A stretch of DNA of 9,820 bases from Bacteroidales bacterium (GCA_008933525.1 WBUV01000083.1:1-9820); one strand, 5' to 3'. Counted from the first letter of the stretch, positions 1 to 8,410 are shown. The notes: generated by a model from the letters alone, not told the origin. A program made the numbers and translations.

Positions 1-2
1 GT

Positions 3-2630
3 ACTGTAAAACGCGAAGCTAAAACTGGTTCAGTTTCTTCTGTTAAAGGTGAGGCAATTTCTGATGCTCCAGTTTCATCAGTTGACAAAATGTTATCTGG
101 TAAAATGGCTGGTGTTCAAGTAACTGCTTCTTCTGGACAGCCAGGTGCCGACTCTCAAATCCGTATTCGTGGTACATCTTCTATCAATGCTGGTAGTGAG
201 CCACTTTGGGTTGTTGACGGTATTCCAGTTATGCGTGGAAACCAATCGTATTTTACCAATACTGGTAACGCAATGTCTGCAATTAACCCTAATGACATTG
301 AGTCTATCACAGTTTTGAAGGATGCTGCTGCTGCTTCGGTTTACGGTTCGAGAGCTGCTAACGGTGTTATTCTTGTTACTACAAAGAGCGGTAAAGAAGG
401 AAAAGCTAAATTCCAAGCACGTTCTAAATTTGGTGTTTCTCAACTAGCTAACGATAACAACTTTGGTGTTATGAATGGTGAGGAATTGCTAGGTTTCCAA
501 AGACAAGCTCTTATCAACGCTAACAGAGACCCAGATTTAACCCGTCCATTAACTCTACTTGATGGTGGTACTACCGATTGGATGGATCATTTTACTCGCA
601 TGGGTAACATGAGAGAGTTTGAAATTAACGCTGCTGGTGGAACTGATAAGAGTAAGTTCTATACTTCTCTATCTTACCACAAGAATGAAGGTGTTTTCTA
701 CGGTATCGACTACAACAAATTTTCTGCTCGTGTTAATGCCGATTATAAGTTAACCAAGAAGTTAGAAACAGGAGCTCGCGTTAACTTAGCTTATACTGAG
801 TCGAACGACGTTGCCATGCAGTCTCTTTACTATGTTAACCCAGCTTTTGCAGGTATGACCATTTTACCTTGGACAAAACCTTACAATGCTGATGGTACAC
901 ATAATATCAACATTCCTGAAAACTCTAATACAAACCCAAGGTTTGCTGCAGAGTACGATGATCAGTGGGAAAAACAATACCGTTTACAAAGTACATATTT
1001 CTTAGCTTACAAGCCAATTGAGAAATTAGAGATCAAAACTAACAACTCTATTGAAGGTACTTTTGGTGAAGGTCGTAGATACTGGGCTCCTGATTATGGT
1101 GGAACAACTGGTACTCTTCAAGCTTCTACTTCACAGTACATGCAGATGACTACTTCTAATACAATTACCTATAACGATGTTTTTGCTGAAAATCATTATG
1201 TAAGAGTATTGGCTGGTCAAGAGGCTATGAGAAGAACTTTTCACTCGTACTATATTTATTCTCCAGACGTTGATGTTAATATTCCTTATCCAAACACTTC
1301 TACTGCTGCTGGCGATGAAGGTTCTTACAACTACAATGCACGTACGTTGATGTCTTTCTTCGGTATTTTAGACTATAACTTTGCTTCTAAGTACTTCTTA
1401 CAAGCATCTGTTCGTTCGGATGGTAGTTCATTGTTTGGTTCTGACAATCAATGGGGTCTTTTCTGGTCAGTTGGTGGATCATGGAATATTCACAAGGAGA
1501 AATTCTTAGAGAATGTATCTTTCCTTGATATTCTTAAATTCCGCGCTAGTTTCGGTTTAAACGGTAACGATAACATTAACCCTTACCAAGCTTATGGCGT
1601 TTATGCAACTTCAGCTTATAACGGTGTAACCGGTATGTTGCCTAACACTCCATCGAACAGTAAACTTTCTTGGGAAATTAACCAAACCTGGAATACTGGT
1701 ATTGACTTTGGTTTCTTCAAAGGTAAATTAAATGGTAGTATCGATGTTTATAGCAGAAAAACTAAAGATATGCTATTAAGCAAGCAAGTACCTCAAACTT
1801 CAGGTTTCTCTTCAAACTTCATGAATATTGGTGAACTTCTTAACGAAGGTGTTGAATTCCAATTAGAAGGCGAAATTCTTAAAACAAACGATCTTAACTG
1901 GACTGCAGGTTTCAATATTGCTTATAACAGAACTGAACTTTTAGACCTAGGTGATGTTAAAGAGATGGCTGGACCTGATACTCGTTTGAAATACACTGTT
2001 GGAAAGAGTATGTATACTTTCTACCTAAAAGATTACTACGGTGTTAACCCATCGAATGGTGAAGCTTTGTGGAGAACTGCTGATGGTACTTTAACCAATA
2101 GTTTCAACAAAGCTAGATTTATCTATGCAGGTAGCCCAGAACCTAAGTTTATTGGTGGTTTCAACACTTCAGTTTCTTGGAAAGGCTTTAGCTTAAGTAC
2201 ATTCCTTGAGTTCAAACAAGGTAACAAGGTACTTATTGTAGAAAACCGTTATATCAATGCTGATGGTAACCAAATGTCAATGAACCAAACTATTAATGCA
2301 TTAGACTATTGGAAGAAACCTGGCGATACTGGTGTTAATCCTAAGCCAATTGCTGGTCAATCATCAAACTCTTACACATTTGCTAGTACTCGTTGGTTAG
2401 AGGATGGTAGCTATACTCGTATTAAGGATATAACTCTATCTTACAATCTTCCACAAAGCATTACAAGCAAAATGAAAATTGGTGGTCTAAAGGTTTACTT
2501 TAGTGCATTAAATCTATATACATTCCATAATGTAAATTTCTGGGATCCTGAGCGTGGTGTTACTGGTATGGGAACAGGTATTTATCCTATGACTAAGACT
2601 TACATCGGAGGTATTGAACTATCATTTTAA
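3..2630 (+). CDS. SusC/RagA-family TonB-dependent outer-membrane transporter, 5'-truncated by window edge
   Basis: This is the energised outer-membrane channel of a SusCD-type importer; the family takes up oligosaccharides or oligopeptides using TonB. The frame is open from base 3 and 875 residues are visible. The N-terminal signal peptide, the carboxypeptidase-regulatory-like domain and the TonB box lie upstream of the window. The visible part begins in the plug region and carries the SusC/RagA signature (IRIRGTSSIN, then PLWVVDGIPV) at visible residues about 53-76, followed by the plug end (DIESITVLKDA, YGSRAANGVI) to about residue 130. The rest is a beta-barrel rich in aromatic, Asn and Gly residues. 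It ends in GGIELSF, a C-terminal Phe typical of BAM-inserted proteins. The ATG at base 90 is internal, because conserved plug sequence precedes it in the same frame. The SusD partner follows after 18 bp. Codon use is strongly biased, suggesting high expression. The family is certain; the substrate is not determinable. Confidence 0.96.
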   Translation, partial: TVKREAKTGSVSSVKGEAISDAPVSSVDKMLSGKMAGVQVTASSGQPGADSQIRIRGTSSINAGSEPLWVVDGIPVMRGNQSYFTNTGNAMSAINPNDIESITVLKDAAAASVYGSRAANGVILVTTKSGKEGKAKFQARSKFGVSQLANDNNFGVMNGEELLGFQRQALINANRDPDLTRPLTLLDGGTTDWMDHFTRMGNMREFEINAAGGTDKSKFYTSLSYHKNEGVFYGIDYNKFSARVNADYKLTKKLETGARVNLAYTESNDVAMQSLYYVNPAFAGMTILPWTKPYNADGTHNINIPENSNTNPRFAAEYDDQWEKQYRLQSTYFLAYKPIEKLEIKTNNSIEGTFGEGRRYWAPDYGGTTGTLQASTSQYMQMTTSNTITYNDVFAENHYVRVLAGQEAMRRTFHSYYIYSPDVDVNIPYPNTSTAAGDEGSYNYNARTLMSFFGILDYNFASKYFLQASVRSDGSSLFGSDNQWGLFWSVGGSWNIHKEKFLENVSFLDILKFRASFGLNGNDNINPYQAYGVYATSAYNGVTGMLPNTPSNSKLSWEINQTWNTGIDFGFFKGKLNGSIDVYSRKTKDMLLSKQVPQTSGFSSNFMNIGELLNEGVEFQLEGEILKTNDLNWTAGFNIAYNRTELLDLGDVKEMAGPDTRLKYTVGKSMYTFYLKDYYGVNPSNGEALWRTADGTLTNSFNKARFIYAGSPEPKFIGGFNTSVSWKGFSLSTFLEFKQGNKVLIVENRYINADGNQMSMNQTINALDYWKKPGDTGVNPKPIAGQSSNSYTFASTRWLEDGSYTRIKDITLSYNLPQSITSKMKIGGLKVYFSALNLYTFHNVNFWDPERGVTGMGTGIYPMTKTYIGGIELSF

Positions 2631-2648
2631 CTCTAAAACATTAAAGAA

Positions 2649-4079
2649 ATGAAAAGAACATTTATATTAACGCTATTGATTTCTTTGGCTGTCTTGACTG
2701 GTTGCGAAGACTTCCTTGTTGAGAAACCATTACTAGATCAAAGTAGCGATCTAACACTTTCAACTTACGGAGGGTTAAATAACTCTGTTGCAGGTGCTTA
2801 TTCTCCTTACGCTTCAACAACATGGTACGGTAGTTTCTTTGTACTTGATGCTGAAATGAGAGCTGGTAACGCTACTATTCCTACTAACACTGATTTCACT
2901 TCTGGTCGTATGACCGTTGCTTACGATTTATCCTACAACCCTACTGCAACTTCTGGTCTTTGGGGTTTAGCATATTATCAAATTTCTGCGGTTAACAACG
3001 TAATTGATAATTTGGATGGTAAAGCAACTGGTACAGTTACACAACAGGATCTTGATAACTTGAAAGCTGAGTGTTTATTCATTCGCGCTCTTGCTCATTT
3101 TGACTTGGTTCGTTTGTATGCTACATCTTATGCAAAGAATTCTTCTGCTCCTGGTGTGCCAATAATTCTTCATACCGACAAGACTGCTCAGCAAATGCCA
3201 GCACGTAATACTGTTGCCGAAGTTTATACTCAAATTATTGCTGACCTACTTGAGGCAGAATCAATTATTGATCCTACTTATGTAAGAACTGGTGTTACCG
3301 ATCCTAAAGCTACTGTTACTTTACCTGCTATTCAAGCTTTATTAAGCCGTGTTTATTTATATAGTCAACAATGGCAAAATGCTGCTGATTATGCAACAAA
3401 AGTTATCACTAACCCTGCTTTCAGTTTGTGGACTCCTGCTCAACTACCTAACGTATGGGGAAGAGAAATAGCTGGTAACGGTGGTGAGGTTATTTTTGAG
3501 GTTTACTCAAAGAAATCTAACGCTTACGATGCTTGGTGGGAAGGCCCATCGCATATGACTAACCCTAAAGGTTATGCTGACTGCGCTGCTCACCCAGATC
3601 TAACCAATTCTTACGATGCTGCTGATGTTCGTGGCGATTTATTCAGAACTGATGAGGACAATGTTTCTGGTTCACTTTGGACAACCAAATATATTGGTAA
3701 AGGTGATGGTGATGCTGTAAGTACACCTGATGCTAACAATATTGTTGTTCTTCGTTTATCTGAAATGTACCTAAACAGAGCTGAAGCTATTATCAATGGT
3801 GCTGTTGTTGCTGGTGCTACTGCTTTAAGTGATTTGAACGCTATCACTGCTCAACGTGGTGCTCCTGCTTACGCTTCTGCTGGTTCTGATGTTGTTTTCA
3901 ACGAAAGACGTAAAGAGCTTGCTTTTGAGGGTCATTTATGGTTCGACTATGCTCGTACAAATCGTGCATCTGTAAGATCCGACAAACCTCTTGCAGCTGA
4001 CGACTACAAATGGTTAATGCCTATTCCACAACGTGAATTAGACGTTAATGCAAACCTAGTTCAAAATGATGGTTACTAA
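2649..4079 (+). CDS. SusD/RagB-family substrate-binding surface lipoprotein
   Basis: This is the lid and binding subunit that sits on the SusC channel at the cell surface. The 476-residue protein starts with a lipoprotein signal (hydrophobic residues 5-17, lipobox LTGC with Cys19). Acidic residues follow at once (Cys-Glu-Asp), in keeping with the surface-export signal of Bacteroidota lipoproteins. The helical TPR-like core includes an ALAHFDLVRLY segment (about 147-157) and QALLSRVYLY (229-238). The C-terminal part has the family hallmarks RLSEMYLNRAEA (369-380), NERRKELAFEGHLWFDYAR (418-436) and the terminal PIPQRELDVNANLVQNDGY. Its length is slightly below the usual ~500-550. It follows SusC by 18 bp and precedes the Calx-beta gene by 19 bp, so the three are probably co-transcribed. 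The chosen start has an A-rich leader and gives a perfect lipoprotein signal. Whether the ligand is glycan or peptide cannot be read from the sequence. Confidence 0.96.
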   Translation: MKRTFILTLLISLAVLTGCEDFLVEKPLLDQSSDLTLSTYGGLNNSVAGAYSPYASTTWYGSFFVLDAEMRAGNATIPTNTDFTSGRMTVAYDLSYNPTATSGLWGLAYYQISAVNNVIDNLDGKATGTVTQQDLDNLKAECLFIRALAHFDLVRLYATSYAKNSSAPGVPIILHTDKTAQQMPARNTVAEVYTQIIADLLEAESIIDPTYVRTGVTDPKATVTLPAIQALLSRVYLYSQQWQNAADYATKVITNPAFSLWTPAQLPNVWGREIAGNGGEVIFEVYSKKSNAYDAWWEGPSHMTNPKGYADCAAHPDLTNSYDAADVRGDLFRTDEDNVSGSLWTTKYIGKGDGDAVSTPDANNIVVLRLSEMYLNRAEAIINGAVVAGATALSDLNAITAQRGAPAYASAGSDVVFNERRKELAFEGHLWFDYARTNRASVRSDKPLAADDYKWLMPIPQRELDVNANLVQNDGY

Positions 4080-4098
4080 TATAATAAGATATAAAGCA

Positions 4099-4971
4099 AT
4101 GAGAAAAATATTAAGTATACTAGCAATCGCAGTTCTGGTTGTTTTCAATTCTTGCGATAAAAACGAAAAGCCAGAATTCAGTGATAGTAACGCCTTTGTT
4201 TCTTTCGATAAGGCCGCACTATCCGTAACTGAAGATGGTGCTACATTAAGCATTCCTGTTACTCTAGCATCTGTAAAAGGTGTTTCTGCTACTGTTTCCT
4301 ACACAGTAATCAATGGTACTGCAGTTGAGGGAACTAACTTTACTTTGGCCGATGGTTCTGCTACATTAACTTTCGATGCAGCAAATCGTACCCAGAATAT
4401 TGTTGTTAACATCATTAATAAGCCTGGTGTTTATACTGGCGATTTAAGATTTAAACTTCAACTTTCTGCTGATGGTAAGGTTAAACCAAATGCTGAGAAC
4501 ATTTGCGAGATTACTATTTCAGACAGAGATCACCCACTTGCTGCTATTTTAGGCGAATGGTCTGCAACCGGAACTAGTTACTATAACGGTTCTGAAACTT
4601 GGGAAATGGAATTCTCTAAAGACCCTAGTGATGTTTCAATTGTTTGGATTGATAACTTTGTTACTGGCGGATCTAGTTTAAAAGTTTACGGTGTTGTTAA
4701 CGCTGCTAAAACTGAGATTAAGATTCCTGTTTACCAAAGAATTGCAGAATCTTCAAGTTATGGCTATATAGCACTAAGAGGCTACTATGGTCCTGATGGA
4801 GCAACAGCAATTCCTGTTGGTGGATCTATTACTATCAATATTGAGGCTAACAGACTTGTTGTATTGGACGAGATTGGATCATATGTATATCAAAATGCTG
4901 ATATGACAGGTGGTCTTGGTTGGTTCAATATTTTTGCTGCTGATGTAGTTCTTACAAGACCTACTAAGTAG
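4099..4971 (+). CDS. Calx-beta domain surface lipoprotein, probable accessory binding protein of the SusCD system
   Basis: This 290-residue lipoprotein has no enzymatic signature. I start it at the ATG at 4099, not the in-frame ATG at 4066, because the later start gives a clean signal MRKILSILAIAV with lipobox FNSC (Cys19) and avoids overlapping the SusD stop. Residues about 30-142 resemble a Calx-beta domain: FVSFDKAALSVTEDG, then VSYTVINGTAVEGTNF, then ending ICEITISDRD. Residues about 146-290 form a second beta-rich domain opening with LGEWSATGTSYY and closing with VVLTRPTK. Its Gly/Trp spacing is loosely lipocalin-like, but I cannot assign it to a family. The position, third after SusC and SusD with 19 bp spacing and the same biased codon use, is where surface ligand-binding lipoproteins are often encoded. 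An intrinsic terminator begins 24 bp after its stop. Calx-beta and lipoprotein calls are firm; the binding role is inference from context. Confidence 0.88.
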   Translation: MRKILSILAIAVLVVFNSCDKNEKPEFSDSNAFVSFDKAALSVTEDGATLSIPVTLASVKGVSATVSYTVINGTAVEGTNFTLADGSATLTFDAANRTQNIVVNIINKPGVYTGDLRFKLQLSADGKVKPNAENICEITISDRDHPLAAILGEWSATGTSYYNGSETWEMEFSKDPSDVSIVWIDNFVTGGSSLKVYGVVNAAKTEIKIPVYQRIAESSSYGYIALRGYYGPDGATAIPVGGSITINIEANRLVVLDEIGSYVYQNADMTGGLGWFNIFAADVVLTRPTK

Positions 4972-4995
4972 TAAGTTCAATTAGAATATAAGGAG

Positions 4996-5027
4996 GGGTA
5001 TCTCTTAATTTGAGATACCCTTTTTTT
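4996..5027 (+). terminator. Strong intrinsic terminator / possible intercistronic attenuator
   Basis: A perfect 9-bp stem (GGGTATCTC at 4996-5004 with GAGATACCC at 5012-5020) closes a 7-nt loop and is followed directly by seven T residues (5021-5027). This is a textbook Rho-independent terminator on the + strand; the other strand lacks a matching T-run. It ends the SusC-SusD-Calx-beta transcript. The next start codon (5043) lies only 15 bp downstream and I see no promoter in that space, so some read-through probably feeds the downstream genes. Confidence 0.9.
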
Positions 5028-5042
5028 AAATTTATAGAAGCC

Positions 5043-5708
5043 ATGAAAAAGATTATAATTTTAACATTAGTAGTATTAGTTACTGCAATTAATTCTTGGG
5101 CTCAAGAATGTACTACCATGTGGCCATACATATACAAGGAGTTTCAGGAAGGAACGTTGTATATGGTTGGTGGTAAGCAGTATACTCATCAATTTAATGT
5201 TCATGTTAAGGACAGTCGACTTCATTATGTTGAAAAAGGAATAATTAAGGAGACACGAAGCGAGGATATTGTTTTAGTGAAAATTGGAAGCGATATCTAC
5301 ATGAACGTTGACGGTAGAGTTATGAAAGTTATTGGAAGCGACGAAAGAGGGTTTGTTGCAACTCTCATATTGGGCGATTTCGATAAACTCAATAGTTCTG
5401 CAGGTGCCTACGGCGGATCATCAAACTCATCTGCTACTACCAAATTATCGTCTGTAGCAATAGGTGGGATTACTATTGTAAATCATATGGAACTTAGAGA
5501 GAATAGAGATAATGGCCAAACGTTACCTTTGACTTACAAGTATTACATAGTTACAAAAGGAAAGGTTTATGCTGCAACTAAGAGGGGAATAAACTCTCAA
5601 TTAACCGAATCTGAAGCAGCTGAATTTAAAGCCTTTTTGAAAAATCATAAGATTAAGTGGAACGATCCTCAAAGCCTTATGACCATTTTGGATTTTTTTA
5701 ATAAATAA
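5043..5708 (+). CDS. Secreted protein of unknown function preceding the S8 protease
   Basis: I do not recognise a named domain in this 221-residue protein. The start is the ATG at 5043 (MKKIIILTLVVLVTAINSWA). The longer in-frame TTG start at 5010 would lie inside the terminator stem-loop and spoil the signal peptide. The N-terminus is a Sec/SPI signal with likely cleavage S-W-A|Q after residue 20; there is no lipobox at the only cysteine (Cys23). The mature protein opens QECTTMWPYIYKEF and appears beta-rich, with GTLYMVGGKQY, LHYVEKGIIKE and DIVLVKIGSDIYMNVDGRVMKVIG. A low-complexity Ser/Gly/Ala/Asn linker (SSAGAYGGSSNSSATT) follows at about residues 119-134. The C-terminal part ends in a Lys-rich helical stretch (SEAAEFKAFLKNHKIKW). 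The protease gene starts 9 bp after its stop, so the two are almost certainly co-transcribed. Periplasmic or surface localisation is likely. A role as chaperone, inhibitor or assembly factor for the protease is possible but unproven. Confidence 0.85.
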   Translation: MKKIIILTLVVLVTAINSWAQECTTMWPYIYKEFQEGTLYMVGGKQYTHQFNVHVKDSRLHYVEKGIIKETRSEDIVLVKIGSDIYMNVDGRVMKVIGSDERGFVATLILGDFDKLNSSAGAYGGSSNSSATTKLSSVAIGGITIVNHMELRENRDNGQTLPLTYKYYIVTKGKVYAATKRGINSQLTESEAAEFKAFLKNHKIKWNDPQSLMTILDFFNK

Positions 5709-5717
5709 TTTTATTCT

Positions 5718-8408
5718 ATGCTCAACAAAAATTTTTTACTGATATTAACATTAGGAATGTTGATCTATTCGTGTGAAGTGGAAGATTATTCACACGAGAA
5801 ACAAACTTTGAAACAGAATGCTATTAATTATGATAGCCACGTTCAGGGCTACCTTCGTATTAAACTTTCTGAAAGTTTAGCCAAAGAGTTTGAAAAATCG
5901 GCAGATGAAAAGGGTATCGTTAAACAGACAGCAGTTAAGTCAGTAAACCAGGCAATAAGCGGTATAAAAATCACTAAAATTTACAGAACGTTTCCATATG
6001 CAGGCCGTTTTGAACCAAGAACTCGTAAAGAGGGGTTGCATTTATGGTACGAAGTGTATTTCGAAAAATCAATACATCTTAGTAAGGCTGCAGATGTTCT
6101 CTCGCAAATTGAAGGAGTTGTTGATGTTGAGTATAGACCTAAAATTAAATTGATAGGCAATTCAAAAATTACCAAAGCGAATATCGATCAGTATACAACA
6201 ACTAAATCTGCACCTTTTAACGATCCAAAATTAGCCCAGCAATGGCATTACTATAACGATGGTTCTTTTGGCGGATCTGTTGCTGGATCGGATATCAATG
6301 TTTTTCCCGTTTGGAAAGATTACACCTCAGGAAGTTCTAATGTAATTGTAGCAATTGTTGATGGAGGTATAGATTATGAACACGAAGACTTATCGACGAA
6401 TATCTGGATTAATGAGGCTGAGTTTAATGGAAGCAGAGGCGTGGACGATGATAAAAATGGGTATGTTGATGATATTCGTGGATTTAACTTTGTGGCAAGT
6501 TCCGGAAATATTATTGCAGAAGATCATGGAACGCATGTGGCTGGAACAGTAGGCGCTGTTAATAATAATGGCGTTGGTGTTTGTGGCGTTGCGGGTGGCG
6601 ATTTTGCTAATAATGTTATGGGCGTTCGGCTAATGTCGTGCCAAATATTTGAGGGTGAAAACGGGAGTGGGAGCGGTGCTACCGCAATTAAGTACGGAGC
6701 TGACAATGGCGCAGTAATTTCGCAGAATAGCTGGGGGTATGATGGCGGTAATAGTACACCAACTTCCGATAAAGCTGCAATAGACTATTTTAGAAAGTAT
6801 GCCGGTGTGGATGAGAATGGCGTTCAGGTTGGACCTATGAAAGGAGGCATAGTTGTTTTCGCTGCTGGTAACGATAACTTAGAGGTTGGGTATCCCGCAG
6901 AATATGAAGGTGCTCTTGCTGTAGCTTCAATTGCACAGGATTACAAAAGAGCTTATTACTCTAATTATGGAGCATGGGTTGATATTTCAGCTCCAGGTGG
7001 CGATTATCAAAAAGGAGGAATGATTCTAAGTACAATTCCTGGCAACCAGTATGGAACTATGCAGGGAACCTCTATGGCTTGTCCTCATGTTTCGGGCGTT
7101 GCCGCATTAATTGTGTCTTATTTTGGTGGCCCCGGTTTTACAAACGATATGTTGTGGAATAGAATTGTATCCACATCAAAAAATATTGATGAATATAATA
7201 GGGCTCTTACAGGTAAATTAGGTACAGGCTTAATAAATGTGTTTGCATCTGTTGCTAGCTCAAGCACTACCCCTCCAAGCCCCGTATCGGGATTTTCTGT
7301 TTCTTCTGCATCAAATAACATCTTTTTGCAGTGGACAGTTCCTTCGGATCCTGACGACCTAAAGCCTTATGGTTTTACAGTTTACTACAGCAAAGGCTCC
7401 TTGGAAGGTTTTGATCGTTCAGATATGACAAATGTATCAACAATATCATTCGAAACAGGCTTTCTTAGCCCTGGAGATATTGTAAAAGATACTATTTCGG
7501 GGCTCGATTTCGATTCTAATTACAACTTGGTAATTGATGCCTACGATTATTCTCTTAACAGATCTACTTTATCAAGTATCGCTAGTGTTTCAACCCTTTC
7601 AAATGGGACTCCAACAATCACAGCGTTGGATGGAACAACTGTTAACATTAAAGCTTACCAAACCGCAATACTAAAATTTGCTTATTCCGATCCCGATAAT
7701 CATCCTGTAACGATTAGTGTGAGTCCTAACTCTCCTGCAGTTACTTTAAACGATGTAACTGGTGGTGTTCAGGTTAGTATTATTGGAAAAAATGTCCCTG
7801 CAGGCAGTTATCAGACAACACTTACGGTTGCTGATTTGTACGGAGCATCTTCCTCAATTCAAATTAATTATACAGTTGCCCAAAATGTTGCTCCTGTTGT
7901 TTTGGAAGATTTATCCGACATTGTTGTAGGTGCAGTCGGACGGAAATTAACATTTAATTTAAACGATATTTTCTCTGATGGTGATGGAGAGCCTTTGGCT
8001 TATACTATACAATCATCAGTTCCTTCGGTAGCACATATAAATCCGAGTAATGGACAACTTTACGTTACTGCTACTAGTTTTGGGCTAACAGAAGTTCAGG
8101 TAACGGCTACGGATGTTTTAGGTGAAACTTGTAGCACTAACTTTAAAATTTTAGTTAGAGATGAGAATCAACCTGTAGATATGTATCCAAACCCAGTTGT
8201 AGATTTTCTGAGACTTAGAACTGCAGAGGAAACTACTGCAAAAGTTTCAATTGTAGGAAGCACCGGCGCAACGGTTTTTGAAGGGAGTCTGAATGTTTCT
8301 CCATTCAATCCGGCTCAGATTGACATGTCGAAAGTTAGTGGCGGTGTTTATACTGTGATTGTTGAGTTCTCCGGAAAAAGTATTAAAACTAATATTGTTA
8401 AATTGTAA
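5718..8408 (+). CDS. Subtilisin-like S8 serine protease, lipobox-bearing, with FN3/cadherin-like modules and T9SS type A C-terminal tail
   Basis: This 896-residue secreted endopeptidase has a complete subtilase active site. Asp215 lies in AIVDGGID, His270 in DHGTHVAG, Ser452 in GTSMACPHVSG, and the oxyanion Asn385 in FAAGNDN. Domain order: signal with lipobox IYSC (Cys19); a probable I9-like propeptide at about 40-147, ending VVDVEYRPKIKL; the peptidase domain at about 172-512, with an Asp-rich probable Ca-binding segment DDDKNGYVDD near 243-252; a fibronectin III-like module at about 519-626; two cadherin/dystroglycan-like beta modules at about 630-720 and 723-814; and a T9SS type A sorting tail at about 820-896 (MYPNPV, GGVYTVIVEFSG, final KL). 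The tail should direct export through the outer membrane. A lipobox together with a T9SS tail is unusual. The gene follows the small secreted protein by 9 bp and overlaps the PorV-like gene by one base. Codon use is less biased than in the SusCD genes. Substrate specificity is not readable. Confidence 0.95.
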   Translation: MLNKNFLLILTLGMLIYSCEVEDYSHEKQTLKQNAINYDSHVQGYLRIKLSESLAKEFEKSADEKGIVKQTAVKSVNQAISGIKITKIYRTFPYAGRFEPRTRKEGLHLWYEVYFEKSIHLSKAADVLSQIEGVVDVEYRPKIKLIGNSKITKANIDQYTTTKSAPFNDPKLAQQWHYYNDGSFGGSVAGSDINVFPVWKDYTSGSSNVIVAIVDGGIDYEHEDLSTNIWINEAEFNGSRGVDDDKNGYVDDIRGFNFVASSGNIIAEDHGTHVAGTVGAVNNNGVGVCGVAGGDFANNVMGVRLMSCQIFEGENGSGSGATAIKYGADNGAVISQNSWGYDGGNSTPTSDKAAIDYFRKYAGVDENGVQVGPMKGGIVVFAAGNDNLEVGYPAEYEGALAVASIAQDYKRAYYSNYGAWVDISAPGGDYQKGGMILSTIPGNQYGTMQGTSMACPHVSGVAALIVSYFGGPGFTNDMLWNRIVSTSKNIDEYNRALTGKLGTGLINVFASVASSSTTPPSPVSGFSVSSASNNIFLQWTVPSDPDDLKPYGFTVYYSKGSLEGFDRSDMTNVSTISFETGFLSPGDIVKDTISGLDFDSNYNLVIDAYDYSLNRSTLSSIASVSTLSNGTPTITALDGTTVNIKAYQTAILKFAYSDPDNHPVTISVSPNSPAVTLNDVTGGVQVSIIGKNVPAGSYQTTLTVADLYGASSSIQINYTVAQNVAPVVLEDLSDIVVGAVGRKLTFNLNDIFSDGDGEPLAYTIQSSVPSVAHINPSNGQLYVTATSFGLTEVQVTATDVLGETCSTNFKILVRDENQPVDMYPNPVVDFLRLRTAEETTAKVSIVGSTGATVFEGSLNVSPFNPAQIDMSKVSGGVYTVIVEFSGKSIKTNIVKL

Positions 8409-8410
8409 TG
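8406..8410 (+). promoter_or_regulatory. TAATG stop/start overlap coupling protease and PorV-like gene
   Basis: The protease stop TAA (8406-8408) shares its last A with the ATG (8408-8410) of the PorV-like gene. Such one-base overlaps usually allow terminating ribosomes to reinitiate, giving linked amounts of cargo and helper. Confidence 0.8.

Noticed and set aside
215..232. The VDGIPV motif in the transporter as an enzyme active site
   Set aside because: It is part of the standard SusC/RagA plug signature and has no catalytic role.
93..443. Minus-strand 116-residue ORF within the SusC plug region
   Set aside because: It is a shadow of a strongly conserved + strand gene, and its Ser/Thr/Arg/Asn-rich product has no domain or signal.
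90..2630. Reading the transporter as a complete 846-residue gene starting at the ATG at 90
   Set aside because: The frame is open back to base 3 and the upstream codons (SVSSVKGEAISDAPVSSVDK) are typical SusC plug sequence, so the gene is truncated by the window edge.
3611..3847. Minus-strand ORF inside the SusD gene
   Set aside because: It lies opposite conserved SusD sequence and arises from codon bias; no leader or domain is seen.
4066..4098. Longer start for the Calx-beta gene, overlapping the SusD stop
   Set aside because: It would add 11 residues in front of a perfect lipoprotein signal; the ATG at 4099 is better placed.
4929..4936. TATTTTTG, a perfect match to the -7 promoter consensus at the 3' end of the Calx-beta gene
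   Set aside because: No TTTG element is found at the right distance upstream, and transcripts from here would run into the terminator at 4996-5027.
5010..5042. TTG start adding 11 residues to the small secreted protein
   Set aside because: This start lies in the loop of the terminator hairpin and would disrupt the signal peptide.
6524..6706. Minus-strand 60-residue Pro/Ala-rich ORF
   Set aside because: It lies opposite the catalytic His region of the protease and is a shadow of that gene.
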